From positions 62,001 through 126,000 of the forward strand of contig JAIWZP010000028.1 of NCBI GenBank assembly GCA_025201375.1: a stretch of DNA of 64,000 nucleotides. Reading direction: 5' to 3'. Positions 35,038 to 45,426 of the stretch are shown one piece after another. The position numbers and the translations under genes were made by a program. The stretch's first letter is position 1, and each line of letters begins with the position of its first letter. This stretch comes from Gongronella butleri (lineage: Eukaryota; Mucoromycota; Mucoromycetes; Mucorales; Cunninghamellaceae). A model generated the notes under the pieces. It worked only from the letters and a program-made list of their open reading frames with translations, was not told where the DNA came from and searched no databases.

Positions 35038-36637
35038 ATGCATCTCAAGAAGCCCAAAGCGCTTATTCTCCAGCAACAGCAGGCGCTACAAGAGCAACGA
35101 CGTTCGTCCAAGCGCAAGCGCACGTCCGACAACGTCAATTACAAGGAGATGGACCCGGACGACGCGGCGGCCATGGATGACGAGGTCGAGGCGCTTTATC
35201 AGCGACGTGGGGACAAGCGGCTGTGCCTGTTTCTCACAAACGACTTTGGCACATCCAAATGTTTCCAGCCAATGGCGCGCCAGCTAAAGAGCGATGCCGT
35301 GGTGTCGGTCATGCGCAAAAAGTTCCGTGTGCCTCTCGCCGACGGCTCCAATAATGCAAGCATGCCCCTGGACGCCGAACGACGCACCCTCGGCCTGCGC
35401 AGACGCCACAGCGGCAAATATCGGCAACTGCACGACCCCAATGCCGAGGGCGCCTTTGTTTTGTGGGACCCGGACGTCGACGAATTGCCAAAAGACGACG
35501 AAAAGGACACAAAGCAAGCGTCACCTCCGCCAAAGGCACGCGCCAAGAGCCGCAGCAATAGCAAAGGCGACGAGAATGACGACGAAAACGAGGATGAAGA
35601 CGCGGTGCGCATCATCACGCCAAAACTTGCCGGCAAATCGCTCAATGACATCCTTGGCATTAAAAAGCAGCAGTTCAACAAGGGCCCTGTCGTCGTCGAC
35701 CCCGTCCTCGCCAAAGTGCTACGCCCCCATCAAGTCGAAGGTGTCCGCTTCCTCTTCCGCTGCACAACAGGCAAAGTCGACCCCGAGCACGCCGGATGCA
35801 TCATGGCAGATGAAATGGGTCTTGGCAAAACGGTAAAAATGGAACATGGGCGGCGCATGTTGGAATAACAAGTTTGTTCAACATTTTTTATTTTTTATTT
35901 TTATTTTTTTGGTTTTAGCTCCAATGCATTTCATTGCTCTGGACGCTGCTGCGCCAGTCGGAATTCGTCGGCAAACCCACCATCCAAAAGGCCATTATCA
36001 CCTGCCCATCCAGTCTGGTGCGCAATTGGGCCAACGAGATTGTCAAATGGCTCGGCGATCGCGTCAGGCCATTGGCCATCGACAGCAATAACAGCACAGA
36101 GAAAAAGACGGCCGTCAAGCGCTGGGCGGCATCGCAGGGCCAGCTGGTCAATCCAAGTAAGCACGCAATGCGTCTCATCCTCGTCGTTTTCTAATCGCTT
36201 TGCTCTTTTTTTTTTTTTTTTTTACTAGTTCTCATTATATCCTACGAAACACTGCGCTCTTATACCAAGTACATGAAAAAGTGCCCTGTCGGTCTCTTGC
36301 TCTGTGATGAAGGCCATCGTCTGAAAAACGGAGGTAAACAAAACAGTGACTTTTGCACGCGACGCGACGCGATTTTTGCCGTGTCGCACACGTGTCGCAC
36401 AAAATACATCTCTCTCTGCTTTTTTTTTTTTGTGCACATGACGCGCGTTTCTCATCGAATTTCATGTTGGCTAGGCTCGATGCTCTTCCAAGAGTTGAAC
36501 AAATTACAAGTCAAGCGCCGTGTCATCTTGTCAGGCACGCCCATCCAGGTAAGGCGCACAAAAGAGCAAAAAAAGACAACACTAGACGCACGATGTCTTA
36601 TCAGATGACGGCAAAGCAAGCGCTTCCCATACTAAAT

Positions 36638-36686
<49 letters not shown>

Positions 36687-38639
36687 GCAGAATGACCTTA
36701 GCGAGTACTACAACCTGCTTGATTTCGCCAATCCCGGTCTGTTGGGCACCCCGAGCGAGTTCCGCAGGAATTACGAGCTGCCCATCTTGCGTGGCCGGGA
36801 TTCAGAGGCATCCGACACCGCACGCGCTCTCAGCGACGCCAAAGTCGCCGAGTTCTGGGCCATTGTCTCCAAATTCACCATTCGTCGCACCAATGACATT
36901 CTAACCAAGTATCGTAAGTGCCAACAAGAAACCCAAGAAGTCCACCCGTTGACTTAGCGTGTGAGCCACTGAACCCTTTATTGTCGTCTTATTTCGTGTT
37001 TTTCGATCACAGTGCCCACCAAATTTGAACACGTCGTTTTCTGTGAACTCTCGCCATTGCAAGTGGACCTGTACAATGCATTCAACAAGGCGTCCGCTAT
37101 CAAAAAGCTGCTAAAGAGCAATGGCGGCAGCCAATCGCTCCAGGTAAGTGAAAATCATTGCCTTTTCCTTTTTTTTTTTTCTCATTTTTTCTATGGAAAG
37201 ATGGGGACAATGGTGCATCGACGGCAGTGCGAGGCTCGACTAACGGATCTTTTTTTTTTTTCTCACTTTTAGGCAATCACGATGCTGAAAAAGCTGTGCA
37301 ACCATCCGGATTTGCTTGATTTGCCTGGCGATATTGAAGGATCTGAACAGGTGCTGCCTTCGTCGTATTTGGGCAAGAATGGGAATGTCAATCCGGCCTT
37401 GTCGGGCAAGTTCCAGGTCCTTGAGAACATGCTCGCCAAGATCAAGCGCGAAACAGATGACAAAATCGTCCTCGTCAGCAATTACACGCAAACACTCGAC
37501 CTGTTTGAGCGCTATTGCAAGCAAAAACAGTAAGAACAAATGAAACGAGGGGCATTGACGCGGTGCGGTGCGGGGTCCAGTTGGGGGGGGGCAAATGCAA
37601 GGCATTGTTAGAACGTGGGCGCATTGAAACTCTTTTTTTTTCTTTTGTTTGTCAGGTATGGCGCGCTTCGATTGGACGGCACCATGAACATCACGAAACG
37701 ACAAAAGCTTGTCGACCGGTTCAATGATCCTGAGGCCGAGGAGTTTATCTTTCTTCTCAGCAGCAAGGCCGGTGGCTGCGGTCTGAATCTCATTGGTGCC
37801 AATCGCCTTGTGCTCTTTGATCCAGATTGGAACCCGGCTGCCGATCAGCAGGCATTGGCGCGTGTCTGGCGAGATGGCCAGCGCAAGGATTGTATGTGAA
37901 GGAGAACAAAAAAAAAAAAAAAAAAAGAATTGAGAGACAAAGGCGCGGTCCATGCATGATTGCACGCACATGGGGTGCCCCCAATTTCCCCCAATTCCCC
38001 CGCGGAATTGCACCCCCATTCGTGTCGCACTCACTCTTTTTTATTTTAATTTATGTGTAGGCTACATCTATCGCTTCATTGGCGCCGGCACCATTGAAGA
38101 AAAGATCTTCCAACGCCAATCACACAAACAATCGCTGTCGAATTGTGTTGTCGACGAGGCCACCGACGTCGAACGCTTCTTTTCGCTGCAAAACATGCGA
38201 AAGCTGTTCCAGCTCAACAGCGACAGCCCATGCGAGACGCACGATACGTTCAAATGTGAGTGAAAAGCGACCTGCCTCGTCCCCCCTATTTTTTTTATAT
38301 GTGTGTTTGTGCTGATCAACCTTTTGTTTGTTTCTCGCAAAACTAGGCAAACGATGTATCCAGGGCAAGCAATTCAAGCCGGCAGAATCCATGCAGTATG
38401 GCGACACCAGCACGTAAGTCGCGTCTTCCCCCCCCCTTTTTTTTTTTTTTTTGACGATTTCCCTCCTTTTTTTCATTTTTTTGAGTGGCGACTCATCCAT
38501 GTTTTTCTTTTTGTCATTTTCATCTAGATGGGACCATTACGACAAGGATTTGCACAAGTTGCCTGATCCGATCCTCCAGGAAGAAGCAGGAAAGGGCAAT
38601 GTGTCGTATGTGTTCCAATACATTTCCCACATGAAATAG
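35038..38639 (+). CDS. RAD54: DNA repair and recombination ATPase Rad54
   Basis: Swi2/Snf2-family translocase that works with Rad51 in homologous recombination. Eleven exons: 35038-35832, 35919-36156, 36229-36333, 36475-36548, 36691-36913, 37013-37143, 37273-37529, 37656-37891, 38061-38255, 38347-38413 and 38528-38639; 810 residues, the usual Rad54 size. The ATPase core starts with [13 protein letters not shown]. Walker A is DEMGLGKT, cut by the first intron after its Thr. Motif II is DEGHRLKN, motif [14 protein letters not shown], and the C-terminal lobe has [34 protein letters not shown] and [10 protein letters not shown]. The tail has a CKRCIQGKQ cysteine pair and ends [13 protein letters not shown], as in Rad54 proper rather than other Snf2 proteins. 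Start chosen at MHLKKPKA, directly after the CT-rich leader. Confidence 0.97.
36643..36684 (+). repeat. Run of 42 T at the 3' end of RAD54 intron 4
   Basis: An unbroken T run forms the polypyrimidine tract before the acceptor GCGCAG at 36685-36690. It is the longest homopolymer in the window; length may be uncertain because of sequencing error. Confidence 0.9.
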
Positions 38640-39024
38640 CCTGGCTGCCGTGCTCCATTGGTTGATTTTCAGGCACCCCCTCCCTTGATTCTCCGTGTGT
38701 TTGTTTTGCGATTGACAATTTGCATTACGCTCTTCCCCCCCTTTACAACCTTCTTTTTTTCTTTTTCTTGATTTCTCGCTTTGCTCACTTTGTCTCATCC
38801 TCAATCCGTGTCGCTCATTGGTTTCCACCTGTCAATGCTTTGTTTCTCTGCCTCGCCACCTCCTCCTCCCCCATTGAACCTTGTTTTTCCGGGATCTTGC
38901 ATGAACGAATAAAAAAAAAAAATAGGGGTCCCTTCATTTACCCCTTTTTTTCGCATCCTCCCTTTTTTTTTGACACGTTGCTTCTTTGCTTTTTTTTATT
39001 TTATTTTTCTTTTTGATCACGACC
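38640..39024. other. Intergenic region
   Basis: About 385 bases, almost all pyrimidine-rich on the plus strand, covering the RAD54 3' end and the leader of the F-box gene. No gene. Confidence 0.5.
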
Positions 39025-40980
39025 ATGTTTTTACACACGTTGCCATTGGAATTGGTCGAGCTGATTGATAAGCAGCTATGTGCCGCTGACAGATTTCAAT
39101 GTTTGTTCGTTTGCCACGCGTGGACGCGCTTGTTTGTGCCATTGCTCTACCGCGACTGTGTTTTGCCCAGCCGGCGCGCGTATGAAATCTTTATGGCGCA
39201 TGCGACGCGGCGTGGCCTCCTTGTGCGATGCCTGGATATTCGCCATGACGACTTTTCCGCCGAGGAACAACAAGAGCTGTTGCACGCGTGCCCATTGGTC
39301 CAGCAGCTATCTTGCCCATTCTTTCCCTCGGTGCCATTGTCTTCCTCATTGTCATCAACCTCATCGCACACGTCCTCGATCATGTGGGTTCAACAGGGAG
39401 TCGATCATCCCACGCGTCGCTCTGCCGATGACATCCGACCAGCGTGTCTCTTGCCTCAATTGACTCGTCTCACGTTGCACAGCTCTCTCGGACCAATCCG
39501 CCTCGCCCCTGCGGCGTTCCCAGGCGTAACCATGATCAGCATCGCCTCGCCAAACATGGATTTATGCGTAAAAGACATCGAAACCATCCACCGTGCATGC
39601 CCGGCGCTCACCACGCTTGCTCTCGATGTTCACGCTCTGATGAGCAACGACTGGGACGCCGTGGACACCGACTCAGCATGGTCGACAACGTCCTTGACCA
39701 TTAAATTCAAGCACATGGCCAAACCAGGCGCGTCGTCCGCGGTGTGGATCGATTATCTTGCTTTCAAATACCCTGCGCTGCGTGATCTCAACATGACGCA
39801 TCGCCTGCTCAGACGCGGCGGCCATCCAGGCTTCCGAAGGCAATGGCAGCAGCAACAAGCGCCTGTCATGGGCTTGGATGAACAAAATCAAGGCCATCCT
39901 CACCACGACGACAATGAATTGGGCGACATGGCGTTCATGCATTCCATCCGGCGATGGGCAAGCCGTTTGCACCTTCTGGAACGCGTTCAATTCACGTCCA
40001 TCGCGTGGGATTTCTTCTTTTTGATGCATTTGCCCAACAACCAGGCCAATCATGAGAAAACATCGCCCTTGCACGCGATCCACATTGTCCAGCTTGTCGA
40101 CATGTTCCAAGCAGCGTCCAATTTGCTCTCCACCCTGATTCGCTATGGCGCATTGACACAAATCACCACACTCACACTGCCACCAACGTCCCCTGACCCT
40201 CCCTTGGCGTTTTACCAGGCATTGGGCAAACTTCCAAGGCTGGATCGCTTGGCCATCCAACAACAAGGCATTCTGTCCAACAAACAGCGACCATGTCAGC
40301 TGGATACCCATCGCCTGCTGCGTCATTGCCACAAACTCACCCATCTCGCCATTGGCGGCATGGAGCTGCTCTTTTCGGCTGTCCTCCATGACGACGATGA
40401 TGAAGACGCGTCATGGAACCACCAATCGCTGCAATCATTGGCACTGTCAAGCGCCCATGTCGACCAACGCGTGCTCAATGCCATGTTTGAAGCGTGTCCG
40501 CGCATGAACCGCTTCCACTTCATTTCCAGCCAGTGCATGACGGCTTTACACAACGACCACGTCGACGGCGATCACCAGGTACATGAAAAAAGGGTGCCAA
40601 CCATGATCATTGGCCAGCGAAACACGCATCAGTGGAAAGAAATCCTCGTGCGCCACCCGCAGATCAGATCGCCGCACGACAACGATCACCCGCCAGCCAT
40701 TGGACTTTCCGGCGCGCGCCGTCACCGCAAATCACCTCGAATGGCCATCCTAAACACGAAATCACAACTGTACTACCATTTCGACCCCGCCACAGACCAA
40801 ACATCGCCGTTTCTCGCTCCCAATCGCGCCATACAACTTCCAAATATACCATCACAAGCCCTCGTCCCAGTTGCGGATGAGAATGATACCCAGGACACCG
40901 ACTGCCTGCTGATCCAGGGTCGCAGTGCCAGCGCCATCACCATCAATGGCTGCCACTTGGCTCTGCTCAGCATATCTTGA
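39025..40980 (+). CDS. F-box protein with degenerate leucine-rich repeats
   Basis: Single exon, 651 residues from the ATG at 39025; an earlier in-frame ATG at 38986 would only add phenylalanines from the T-rich leader. The first 45 residues form an F-box (LPLELVELIDKQL, then CLFVCHAWTRLFVPLLYRDC), the Skp1-binding part of an SCF ubiquitin ligase. The rest has irregular repeats of the LRR kind (for example LPQLTRLTLHSSL, HRACPALTTLALDV, LPRLDRLAIQQQGI, CHKLTHLAIGGMEL, HQSLQSLALSSAHV), which would bind substrate. Fungi of the Mucoromycota carry large families with exactly this layout, which vary quickly, so no individual target can be named. Lack of introns contrasts with the neighbouring RAD54. 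Confidence 0.85.
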   Translation: MFLHTLPLELVELIDKQLCAADRFQCLFVCHAWTRLFVPLLYRDCVLPSRRAYEIFMAHATRRGLLVRCLDIRHDDFSAEEQQELLHACPLVQQLSCPFFPSVPLSSSLSSTSSHTSSIMWVQQGVDHPTRRSADDIRPACLLPQLTRLTLHSSLGPIRLAPAAFPGVTMISIASPNMDLCVKDIETIHRACPALTTLALDVHALMSNDWDAVDTDSAWSTTSLTIKFKHMAKPGASSAVWIDYLAFKYPALRDLNMTHRLLRRGGHPGFRRQWQQQQAPVMGLDEQNQGHPHHDDNELGDMAFMHSIRRWASRLHLLERVQFTSIAWDFFFLMHLPNNQANHEKTSPLHAIHIVQLVDMFQAASNLLSTLIRYGALTQITTLTLPPTSPDPPLAFYQALGKLPRLDRLAIQQQGILSNKQRPCQLDTHRLLRHCHKLTHLAIGGMELLFSAVLHDDDDEDASWNHQSLQSLALSSAHVDQRVLNAMFEACPRMNRFHFISSQCMTALHNDHVDGDHQVHEKRVPTMIIGQRNTHQWKEILVRHPQIRSPHDNDHPPAIGLSGARRHRKSPRMAILNTKSQLYYHFDPATDQTSPFLAPNRAIQLPNIPSQALVPVADENDTQDTDCLLIQGRSASAITINGCHLALLSIS

Positions 40981-41865
40981 CCATACTTGATGAAAAAAAA
41001 AAAAGAGTGACTAATAAATTCAAGTGTTAAATGATCCTTCCTCTACTGTATCCTGAGACTTGACCCTATCATATCAAATAAAGAGAGACATACTGTAGAA
41101 AACGCGTACCTGGTCACAAAACAGTCTGCAATTCATTTAAACGAGTCAATTGAATGATTTGGATTGTGGTGCGACAAAATAGGCCAAAATTCGCCCTGTT
41201 CGCGGGAATGTCGTTGAACCTGATCGAATATAAAAAAAAATTGTCGCAGATTTTAAGAAAATTGTCATTTTACACAAGATCTCCATTCGCAGCCCTTCGT
41301 TTTGAAAGCATTTTCACAATCAAATGGTGGAATTTTTAGGTTCATTAGACTTTCATGTTTTAAGAGAATAAAGGCGAGTATGACGCTCTGCTGCAAAACA
41401 AAAATTTGTCGATTTTGATTGAGTTGATCATAACTCGTTAGAAATCGTTTCCGATGGGGAGTGACAATAATTATGGGGCACCGAACACGAAAGAAAGCTG
41501 CGCGTTTTTCCATCATTTTGCCAAACCAAAATAGAAAATGCGAGTTTTTAGAGTCATTGCACACCGTCTCGCTGAAATCTGATCTCTCCAAAAAAGCAAG
41601 CGCTTTTACGATACCGACTTTGGTCACAAATTCATTTGAGGTGTCGCGCGCGCCGATATGTTGCGCTCTTATCGCGTGTGTTGTCAAAAGGAAGAAGAAT
41701 GCTAAAAAAAAGTCAGTGATTTGGGTCCCTTCATCATTATTTTTAATACCGACTAATTGTGGGCAGCAATATTGTCGCTTTTGTAATACGGCTGCGCCTC
41801 TCGACACGTTAAGTATGACCATTTCTTGTGTAAAATTTTTCGATATCCTGTAATTTATTATCAGT
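40981..41865. other. Intergenic region
   Basis: About 885 bases between convergent genes. 41040-41100 has TACTGTA and ATCATA words. 41150-41860 is degenerate repeat debris like 61200-62250 (phrases such as AAAATTGTC, CATAACTCGTTAG). Unsupported open frames on both strands. Confidence 0.5.
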
Positions 41866-42882
41866 TCATAGAATGATGACAAGAACGAGCAAGATGATAA
41901 GAACAAGAATTAAGCAACAAATACAATAGCCAGATTTTGATTCTATGGGCACAAGAAAAGGGTCCGTCATCATGCCTTTTTTTAGCCGTGCGCGCGTTTT
42001 TCCATTGATTACCTTCTTCTTTGCGCAAAATATCAGTAACGCGGTGCATGGCGCGTTTCAACCTGCTGTCAGTTTGGTCGACGTGATCACCTAGCTCGTC
42101 CAGCAATCTAATTTTTTTTTAAAAAAAATCGCATGAGAATTACATGAAATCAAGCAGGAAAATGCAACATACATGACATGGTCATCAATTTCTTGATGCA
42201 TCGTGCCAGCAATGCCCTTGAGATTGACAAGGGTACCGGCCATGGCGTCCAAGTGTTGGTCTTGCTGCTGAAAGAGGACCTGTTGCTGCTGTTGCTCATC
42301 CTCCATATATCGGCTGTTCACTTGTTCTGATCGATACGCGGCGTAGCTGCTACTTGCGCCGCCATCCTCCTTTTTCAAACGCATAGGTGTGAGCAATGAG
42401 CTCTTGCAATGGAAGGGGTGGTCGGATTTACCTGATTGGCCCGCCTGGAGGGTGGATTTGCAAGCGTGTTGCGCATCGACTGGACCATGTTCCTTGAGCG
42501 CGAAATAAAAGCCTGGCGCTGGTGCATAAGATCTGTGCCAAGGTGGAATTGGTTGGGGTTGGCCTTGGCGGCGGCGAGCGCCTCATCAAGATCGTCGAGG
42601 TCTTGCTCGACGGCGTCGAGCGTGGACGTCAATTCGTCGGCGGTCCATAACAACTCTTGGTTCGTGGGCGACTTGACCGTCTGTTGGATGCGTCGCCAGG
42701 ATGAGAACAGATTGTCCGCGCTCTCGAGCCCTTGTTTCACTTGGCTAACACGGTCAAAAAAGAAAAAGAAAAAGAAAAAGAAAAAGAAAAAGAAAAAGAA
42801 AAAAATGACGAAAATAAGCAATTGGCAGCCAATGGGCCGAGCAAACGACTTACTTTTCTACAATGACAAACGGATCGTCCAT
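41866..42882 (-). CDS. Syntaxin-6/Tlg1-like Qc-SNARE
   Basis: Tail-anchored SNARE for endosome-to-Golgi traffic. Five exons on the minus strand: 42882-42854, 42744-42432, 42369-42173, 42107-42013 and 41942-41866; 236 residues. The N-terminus MDDPFVIVE plus NLFSSWRRIQQ, WTADELTSTLDAVEQDLDDL and RQAFISRSRNMVQSMRN is the syntaxin-6 helical domain. The SNARE helix covers about residues 145-205 (QDQHLDAMAGTLVNLKG, HVDQTDSRLKRAMHRV), and residues 214-236 form the tail anchor after ESKSG. By my ungapped comparison with remembered human syntaxin 6, the central zero-layer position reads His (EIDDHVILL) where Gln is expected. The first intron contains a hexamer microsatellite (42759-42804). The last exon is needed for the anchor; reading through its intron gives no membrane segment. 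Confidence 0.88.
42759..42804. repeat. AAAAAG hexamer microsatellite
   Basis: Tandem AAAAAG units within intron 1 of the SNARE gene, reading CTTTTT in gene orientation, so it contributes to the polypyrimidine stretch before the acceptor. Confidence 0.85.
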
Positions 42883-43054
42883 GGTATCGGGTATGAGTGT
42901 GTATAAAGTGTCGCGTGTCTAAAAAGAAAGAAAGAAAGAGGGAAAAAAATAAAATAAAATCCAAGAATGCGACGCTCTTCAATTGAATCGCCCCTCCTTT
43001 TTCTCTGTTTCGTTTTCTTTTTTTTTTTTTTTCGTCTTTTGTTGCCACTCTGCG
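42883..43054. promoter_or_regulatory. Short divergent promoter between SNARE and MPDU1-like genes
   Basis: Only 172 bases separate the two start codons, which point away from each other, so both transcripts must start inside it. It has an AAAGAAAGAAAG stretch on the SNARE side and a TTTCTTTTTTTTTTTTTTCG tract on the other. Secretory-pathway functions on both sides could be co-regulated; that is inference. Confidence 0.6.
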
Positions 43055-43933
43055 ATGCTGCGCGCCCTACTTGCCTGTATGCTGCTTTCGCTTGTGCAGC
43101 ATATAGCGTGCGCGCCAATTCCATACGACGGGTTTTTTGACGAAAAGAACGAGCTGCCGCCGTTCCTGCGTGATCCGCTTGTTGGCGTGATTGGCGAGAC
43201 GTGCTATGTGTCGTTGGTCGAGGACTTTCATGTGACGGACGTTTCGTGCCTAAAATACGCGGCATCCAAGGTGCTTGGCTTGGGCATTGTCTTTGGCAGC
43301 GCGGTCATCAAGGTGCCGCAAATGATCACGATCCTGACGCGCCGGTCGGTCAAGGGTCTGTCGCTCACCTCGTATTATTTGGAAACGTACGCGTACATCA
43401 TCATTCTGTCGTACAATATCCGGCAGCAGAATCCATTCAGCACGTATGGCGAGGTGGTCTTCATTGCAAGCCAAAACGTGCTGATCACGCTCATGATCCT
43501 GTGGTATGGCCGGCCCGCAGGCACGGCGCAATTGGACGCGCCAATGGCGTGGACGCTGGCCGTCAACTTTGTCGCGTTTGTTGCTTCGTTTTGGGTCCTT
43601 TTGCTGCCTACATGGGTGCCTTTTTGGCTTTTGGCCTTTTTGTACGCGTCCACCATCCCAATTATTCTCGCCAGCAAGCTGCCGCAGATCTACAGCAATT
43701 ACAAGTACCAATCGACGGGCCAATTGTCCGTGTTTGCCGTGTTTAATTACTTTGCAGGCACCACCGCGCGTGTTTTCACGACATTGACCGAATTGGACGA
43801 CCCGTTGATGCTCGCAGGCAACGTATTTGCCAGCGTGCTCAACGGCGTGCTCGTTTTTCAAGTGTATCGCTATTGGCAGCGACCCATCGAACCTTCTGTC
43901 AGCCCCACCGACGGCGGATCCAAAGCGGATTGA
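43055..43933 (+). CDS. Mannose-P-dolichol utilization defect 1 homologue (PQ-loop ER membrane protein)
   Basis: Single exon, 292 residues, starting at the ATG at 43055 after the T-rich leader. MPDU1 in animals is needed for use of dolichol-phosphate-mannose and -glucose in ER glycan and GPI assembly. The sequence has an N-terminal signal-like segment (LRALLACMLLSLVQHIACA), then CLKYAASKVLGLGIVFGSA and the first PQ loop, VIKVPQMITILTRRSVKGLS. Next is the family's SYYLETYAYIIILSYN and a second PQ loop, ASKLPQIYSNYKYQSTGQLS, with FNYFAGTTARVFTTLTE and five to seven membrane spans overall. These blocks agree with MPDU1 rather than with YPQ-type transporters, such as the gene at 17982. Budding yeast lacks MPDU1, so its presence fits an early-diverging fungus. 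Confidence 0.93.
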   Translation: MLRALLACMLLSLVQHIACAPIPYDGFFDEKNELPPFLRDPLVGVIGETCYVSLVEDFHVTDVSCLKYAASKVLGLGIVFGSAVIKVPQMITILTRRSVKGLSLTSYYLETYAYIIILSYNIRQQNPFSTYGEVVFIASQNVLITLMILWYGRPAGTAQLDAPMAWTLAVNFVAFVASFWVLLLPTWVPFWLLAFLYASTIPIILASKLPQIYSNYKYQSTGQLSVFAVFNYFAGTTARVFTTLTELDDPLMLAGNVFASVLNGVLVFQVYRYWQRPIEPSVSPTDGGSKAD

Positions 43934-44136
43934 CCGCCGACGACCCTTTTTTCGCTTACCAATTGCCCCCCAGCCAACCAGCATCGACCAACGTGCCATG
44001 GCTATTCGGCAAAGGATACCCGGCAATCCCATTGTGTGGCAGCTTGCGTGGACTTGCCGCCTTTATGTTTTTGTTTTGCCCCATAGCCCCTTTTTTTTGT
44101 TCCCCCTCTTTTTCTATTGTTTAAATCATTTTAGTC

Positions 44137-45089
44137 ATGTCATCGATGCTGCTGCGATTGCGATCTCTCGGTCGCCCTATAAAAAGCCCTCTGGTGCGCA
44201 GCTTTGCCACTTCTTCTCCTCCACCTTCTCCACCTCGTTCTCGTCTTGCTATTTCAGCTTGCTCTGCTCTCTTTGCCACTGGTATTACTTATTACGTGAT
44301 GGAAGTTCAGCAACACGAAGCTCTCTTGGAACACCGCCAAATTCTTACAGGTGATGTGGACCATGCCGCGGTCGCCGTGGCCGAACGCGATGCCCTGCCC
44401 ATTATCCAAAAAATGCGCTCTGATCCCGACATGACAGAGATTGATCCCTATGCCCGCATGAAGGGCAGCGCACGCCTCAACAGCTTGACAGCTTCGGTAA
44501 TGCAAAAAAAAAAAAAAAAAAAAAAGTGTGCCTTTTGCCATTTGTGCCATGTTTGACCCAGCCGGTGGCGCAATCGCTCATCTTTTTTTTTTTTTTTTTT
44601 CCATTAAAATAGACCCTGAATGGCAAAGGCATGCTGGTGGCACCGCCTGTTGTGTTTTACAACAAGGATCGCACCGAGGTGATGGCCGTGACGCATCTTG
44701 GCAAGCAATTGTGCGGCCACGACGGCATCATCCACGGTGGCATGCTGGCCACGCTGCTCGATGAGATCTTGGCATGCGCTGTAAGTCGAAAGGAAAGAAA
44801 AAAAAATCTACCCAATTGAAGGATTTGACGGCTGATTCCGCTTTTTTCTCTCTTTTTTCAGGCGATGCCTGCGCTGCCGGGCAATGTTGGTTTCACGGCC
44901 AACTTGAATATCAATTATCGACGCCCTGTGCAATCGCATCAGTGGGTCGTGCTCCGCGGGCGCCTGGACCGTGCCGAGGGCCGCAAGGCTTTCGTAGAAG
45001 CTTGGATTGAGGATTTGGACGGCAACAAGTGTGTTGAGGCCACTTCTTTGTACATTGCACCAAAGACCCCGTTGGCGCGCATCCTATGA
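44137..45089 (+). CDS. Mitochondrial hotdog-fold acyl-CoA thioesterase-like protein (4HBT/THEM4 type)
   Basis: Three exons: 44137-44496, 44613-44780 and 44862-45089; 251 residues. Residues 1-35 are rich in Arg and Ser without acids (MLLRLRSLGRPIKSPLVRSF), a probable mitochondrial presequence, and a hydrophobic stretch follows (LAISACSALFATGITYYVM) that may anchor it to the inner membrane. The hotdog domain spans about residues 120-245. GHDGIIHGGMLATLLDEI contains the HGG turn and the Asp-Glu of the helix used for catalysis in the THEM4/PaaI group. NVGFTANLNINYRRPV and LRGRLDRAEGRKAFVEAWIED are the following strands. Substrate is probably a fatty acyl-CoA, by family analogy only. The poly-A after the first exon is intronic (GTAATG donor). 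Confidence 0.85.
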
Positions 45090-45426
45090 GAATTGCGATC
45101 GATCAAATAAAGTGATACCTGTGATTTTACAAATTCAACGAGGGAGTTTATATGATCTCCGCATCCATTGGCCGCCTTTCACTGAGCTCGTGCTCGTTTG
45201 GGCGGGCAAAACGTAGATCCACCTGCTCTTGTGCTACTCTGACCTTAAAAAAATTTTTGCCGCCTTTTCATTGGGTCCCGCCTTTCTTTTGCCAGCGTCT
45301 CTCGCTCACTTTTTCTCTTTTCCTTGTTTGTTTTGTTTTTCCTTTGCTTTCACTTTTTTCTTTTCTTTGCTTTTTTGTCTCTTGCCCTTTTTTTTTCTTT
45401 TTTTAAACAAACAACAGAGCAATATC
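45090..45426. other. Intergenic region
   Basis: About 337 bases; CT- and T-rich leader from 45240 to 45420 ahead of the next gene, AATAAA near 45107 for the thioesterase transcript. No gene. Confidence 0.5.
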
